DNA of 64,000 nucleotides, taken from contig OY986975.1 of the NCBI GenBank assembly GCA_963920575.1, forward strand, positions 18,507,897-18,571,896, read 5' to 3'. This DNA comes from Narthecium ossifragum. Taxonomy: Eukaryota > Streptophyta > Magnoliopsida > Dioscoreales > Nartheciaceae. Position numbers and translations under genes: made by a program. The notes under the pieces were generated by a model, which ran no database searches, had not been told where the DNA came from, and saw nothing but the letters and a program-made list of their open reading frames with translations. This document shows positions 63,341 through 64,000 of this stretch, one piece after another (position 1 is the stretch's first letter; each line of letters begins with the position of its first letter).

Positions 63341-64000
63341 GTGTGTGCCGGGGGGGTGGGGCCGGGCAATTTGCATACAGCATGTGACACAATTCAGTAC
63401 AAGCATTTGTAATAATTTTGTATGAATAATTGACCTCTTCCAACTTTTGTGGTGCTGCCGTTTTGATTCGGAGCATCACAAATACCAACTTTAAACTCAT
63501 GTGACTGACATGGATCTGGATTCCGTATCAAACTCTTGCTTTTTAGGTGAGGCGTGTCGATGTTCCAGTGATCCTTGGACGAAAAGGTGCTGATTGGTTT
63601 TGAAAAATGTTTTCTGTTTTATTTTCTGTTTTCTGTTTTCTGTTTTTTTATTTTTATTTTTTAAAAATGAAAATATGAAAACACGTTTGGTTTGAAATAT
63701 TAAAAAACTGTTTTCCGAAAATAAAAACATAACAATGTGTTTGATCTGTAACTATGATTTTTGTTTTCAATGACTTTAATTTTGTAAGCTAGTTATCATT
63801 ATTTATTTTATATTTATGTATTCTATAGATCATTATTATATGTGTTTTACATCTTTTTGTAATTGCTATTTTGAAGCTATTGAATCTCATAATTTTTTTA
63901 ATATAAGTATATCTATTATATAAGATCAAGTGGGTTGTCCTGGTTTGTCCTACGTGGATAATCAAGTTATTATTTAATTCGGTTTTAAAATTAAATTAGA
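63341..64000. other. AT-rich stretch to window end, nothing recognised
   Basis: After the duplicated target the DNA is AT-rich with TTTTCTGTTTTCTG repeats at 63607-63650. No coding or element signal; the small minus-strand frames have no domain. Confidence 0.5.

Overview
This is a plant nuclear window: four family 1 UDP-glycosyltransferase (UGT) loci stand in a sea of nested transposable elements, with short GT-AG introns, plant-type LTR retrotransposons, LINEs, MULE and hAT DNA transposons and MITEs. The UGT exons are GC-rich while the surroundings are AT-rich, and the family members look like monocot or early-diverging angiosperm UGT74-type enzymes; the species cannot be named from sequence alone. 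There is one assembly gap of 200 N at 55506-55705 and three long C or G homopolymer runs.

Genes. (1) The 3' end of a UGT at 1-147 (+). (2) A complete two-exon UGT at 31178-32664 (+, 468 aa). (3) A complete two-exon paralogue at 52658-54166 (+, 471 aa). (4) A more diverged two-exon UGT at 58095-59559 (-, 455 aa). The first three share C-terminal wording; genes 2 and 3 also share about 100 bp of proximal promoter and leader. All complete copies keep the catalytic His, the partner Asp and a 44-residue PSPG box ending in Gln, so they are probably working UDP-glucose:small-molecule glucosyltransferases. Their acceptors cannot be read from sequence.

Layout left to right. 259-4060: a Pack-MULE with 224-bp terminal inverted repeats and a 10-bp target duplication. 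It carries frameshifted pieces of a Vapyrin-like (MSP domain plus ankyrin) gene, and a 2.6-kb solo LTR is nested in its left terminal repeat. 5336-10095: a gutted Copia element (-). 10221-13125: an odd element made of GC-rich tandem repeats and dozens of GGAAAGTAACT motifs, abutting a Copia RT fragment (13126-14127), which abuts a LINE tail (14128-15549). 16586-23726: a solo LTR and its flank, partly duplicated in tandem, with a second solo LTR nested in the duplicate. 24763-25212: a LINE tail. 26230-30953: two more GGAAAGTAACT elements around a TIR element that holds a 104-bp minisatellite rich in CACGTG. 33616-38006: a solo LTR and a LINE tail. 38122-52391: a Copia element (-) with perfect TTCAT target duplications, interrupted in RT by a SINE-like dimer, a Gypsy-type LTR and another solo LTR, and in its 5' LTR by a degraded hAT transposon. 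Its end lies 267 bp from the start codon of UGT gene 3. After gene 4, AT-rich tandem repeats and a LINE tail (61672-63324) close the window.

The five solo LTRs (427-3009, 16586-18993, 19999-22010, 33616-36428, 42091-44859) are one family: TG...CA ends, 5-bp target duplications, matching termini, and each carries a private cluster of palindromes built on GATC or TCGA. No intact autonomous transposon is present. The working content of the window appears to be the UGT cluster alone.
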